A DNA stretch of 5,721 bases from Frankiaceae bacterium (GTDB lineage Bacteria; Actinomycetota; Actinomycetes; Frankiales; Frankiaceae), in NCBI GenBank assembly GCA_030840885.1, contig JAVEDQ010000553.1, forward strand, positions 1-5,721. The letters run 5' to 3'. Positions 4,888 through 5,721 of the stretch are shown one piece after another. Both the position numbers and the translations under genes were made by a program. A model generated the notes under the pieces. It ran no database searches, was not told the origin of the DNA, and saw only the letters and a program-made list of their open reading frames with translations. Position 1 is the stretch's first letter. Each line of letters starts with the position of its first letter.

Positions 4888-5721
4888 TCAGGGCAGTTGC
4901 GGCAGGAGAAGTTTCTCGTCGTCGACCGGCCACTGGACCAGCAGCAGGGTCGCGTCGTCGTCGAGCCGCCCCCGTTGGTGTTCGAGCAGCGCGCGGACGA
5001 CGCGGCGCATCGTCTCGGGAGCAGGGAGATCACCGGCGAAGTTCCGGACGAGCAAGTCGACGAGCCGGTCGAGGCCGTAGAACTCGCCCTCCGGCGAGCG
5101 GGCCTCGGTCACCCCATCGGTGTAGAAGAGGAGCCGGTCGCCGGGCTGGAGATGCTCGGTGCCCAGCGCGTACGACGGGGGCTGCTCCCCGGTCGCTCCC
5201 AGCCCGAAGGGCAGCCCGGGTGAGGCGCTGAGCGTCTTGACGAGCTTTCCCTCACGCAGCAGCAGCGGCTCGTGGTGACCGGCGTTGATCCAGGTCAGCT
5301 CGCCGGTGTCGGTGTCGAGATCCGCCAGCACCCCCGTGGCGAAGGCTTCGCCCTGGTAGACCCCACCGATGGCCTCGTCGATCAACCGGCCCGTCTCGGT
5401 CAACGAGCGGCCGGAACGGCGCCCATTGCGGTAGGCGGCGACGGCCAACGAGACGAGTTGCGCGCTCTGGATCCCATGACCCATGCCGTCCAGGAGCGCG
5501 CACCGGCAATGGCCCGGGTCGACGGCGTAGTCGACCGAGTCGCCGGCGACCTCGTAGGCCGGTTCGAGCGCCGCCGCGATGACCACCTGACGACAGGCCA
5601 TGGTCAACGGCGGGAGCAGGCCCCACTGGATCTCCGCGGCGAGTGCCATGTCCGCCTGCCGGCGCAGCCGCACGATGGTGTCGCCGTAGAAGGTCTTGGA
5701 CACCACGAGCTCGGCCACGAT
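4888..5721 (-). CDS. SpoIIE-type PP2C serine/threonine phosphatase, 5' end outside the window
   Basis: The frame is open to the window edge (the last complete codon there is ATC), so the true start lies beyond 5721; the GTG at 5718 is likely internal. The visible 277 codons hold a linker helix with LAAEIQWGLLPPLT (26-39, counted from that GTG), typical of actinobacterial stress phosphatases, then a complete SpoIIE/PP2C catalytic domain. Metal-binding acidic positions are present: GDSVDYAV (59-66), LDGMGHG (76-82), YTDGVTEAR (199-207) and DDDATLLL (253-260). ATGVLADLDTDTGELTWINAGHHEPLL (127-153) is the conserved core. Such enzymes dephosphorylate anti-sigma factor antagonists in partner-switching pathways, or other proteins; the target is unknown here. 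The missing N-terminus often carries a sensor or an extra region. The gene ends in LLLPQLP and is followed by 262 bp before the cyclase start. Confidence 0.92.
   Translation of the reverse strand: MVAELVVSKTFYGDTIVRLRRQADMALAAEIQWGLLPPLTMACRQVVIAAALEPAYEVAGDSVDYAVDPGHCRCALLDGMGHGIQSAQLVSLAVAAYRNGRRSGRSLTETGRLIDEAIGGVYQGEAFATGVLADLDTDTGELTWINAGHHEPLLLREGKLVKTLSASPGLPFGLGATGEQPPSYALGTEHLQPGDRLLFYTDGVTEARSPEGEFYGLDRLVDLLVRNFAGDLPAPETMRRVVRALLEHQRGRLDDDATLLLVQWPVDDEKLLLPQLP

Noticed and set aside
4647..5033. Minus-strand open frame of 128 codons overlapping the phosphatase end
   Set aside because: The part inside the phosphatase gene is Ser/Arg/Thr-rich shadow sequence; only the middle section after the stop looks coding, and this is reported as a frameshifted remnant.

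Overview
The window is high-GC DNA with a strong preference for G or C at third codon positions. Its gene families (SpoIIE-type PP2C phosphatase, GAF-ANTAR regulator, SulP-STAS transporter, PAS-GGDEF cyclase) point to a soil-type or stress-tolerant actinomycete. A relative of Geodermatophilales or similar is my guess; nothing in the sequence fixes the genus.

Layout from left to right: a complete SulP-family anion transporter with a C-terminal STAS domain lies on the plus strand (46-1815). It runs tail to tail into a minus-strand pair: a GAF-ANTAR RNA-binding regulator (2914-2141) followed by a 92-residue uncharacterised protein (2069-1791). The 3' end of the small gene overlaps the transporter's 3' end by 25 bp. 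Upstream of the GAF-ANTAR gene, 2915-3091 is non-coding and may carry divergent regulatory signals. A probable 58-residue plus-strand ORF with a good ribosome binding site follows (3092-3268).

The rest is read on the minus strand, in the order phosphatase fragment, decayed segment, cyclase, monooxygenase. A SpoIIE/PP2C phosphatase enters from the right edge, with its 5' end outside the window. After its stop comes about 260 bp holding what looks like a frameshifted coding remnant and two small hairpins. Then come a PAS-GGDEF diguanylate cyclase (4625-3624) and a small ABM/YgiN-type monooxygenase (3627-3298), joined by a 4-base GTGA overlap, which suggests translational coupling.

Taken together this is a signalling neighbourhood: a phosphatase of the partner-switching type, c-di-GMP synthesis, and a GAF-gated antiterminator. 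Each family is known. The less ordinary points are a 15-bp tandem repeat inserted in the GGDEF domain, the cyclase-monooxygenase coupling, the unannotatable small ORF, and the frameshifted remnant. I saw no RNA genes, CRISPR array, insertion sequence or clearly new multi-gene system.
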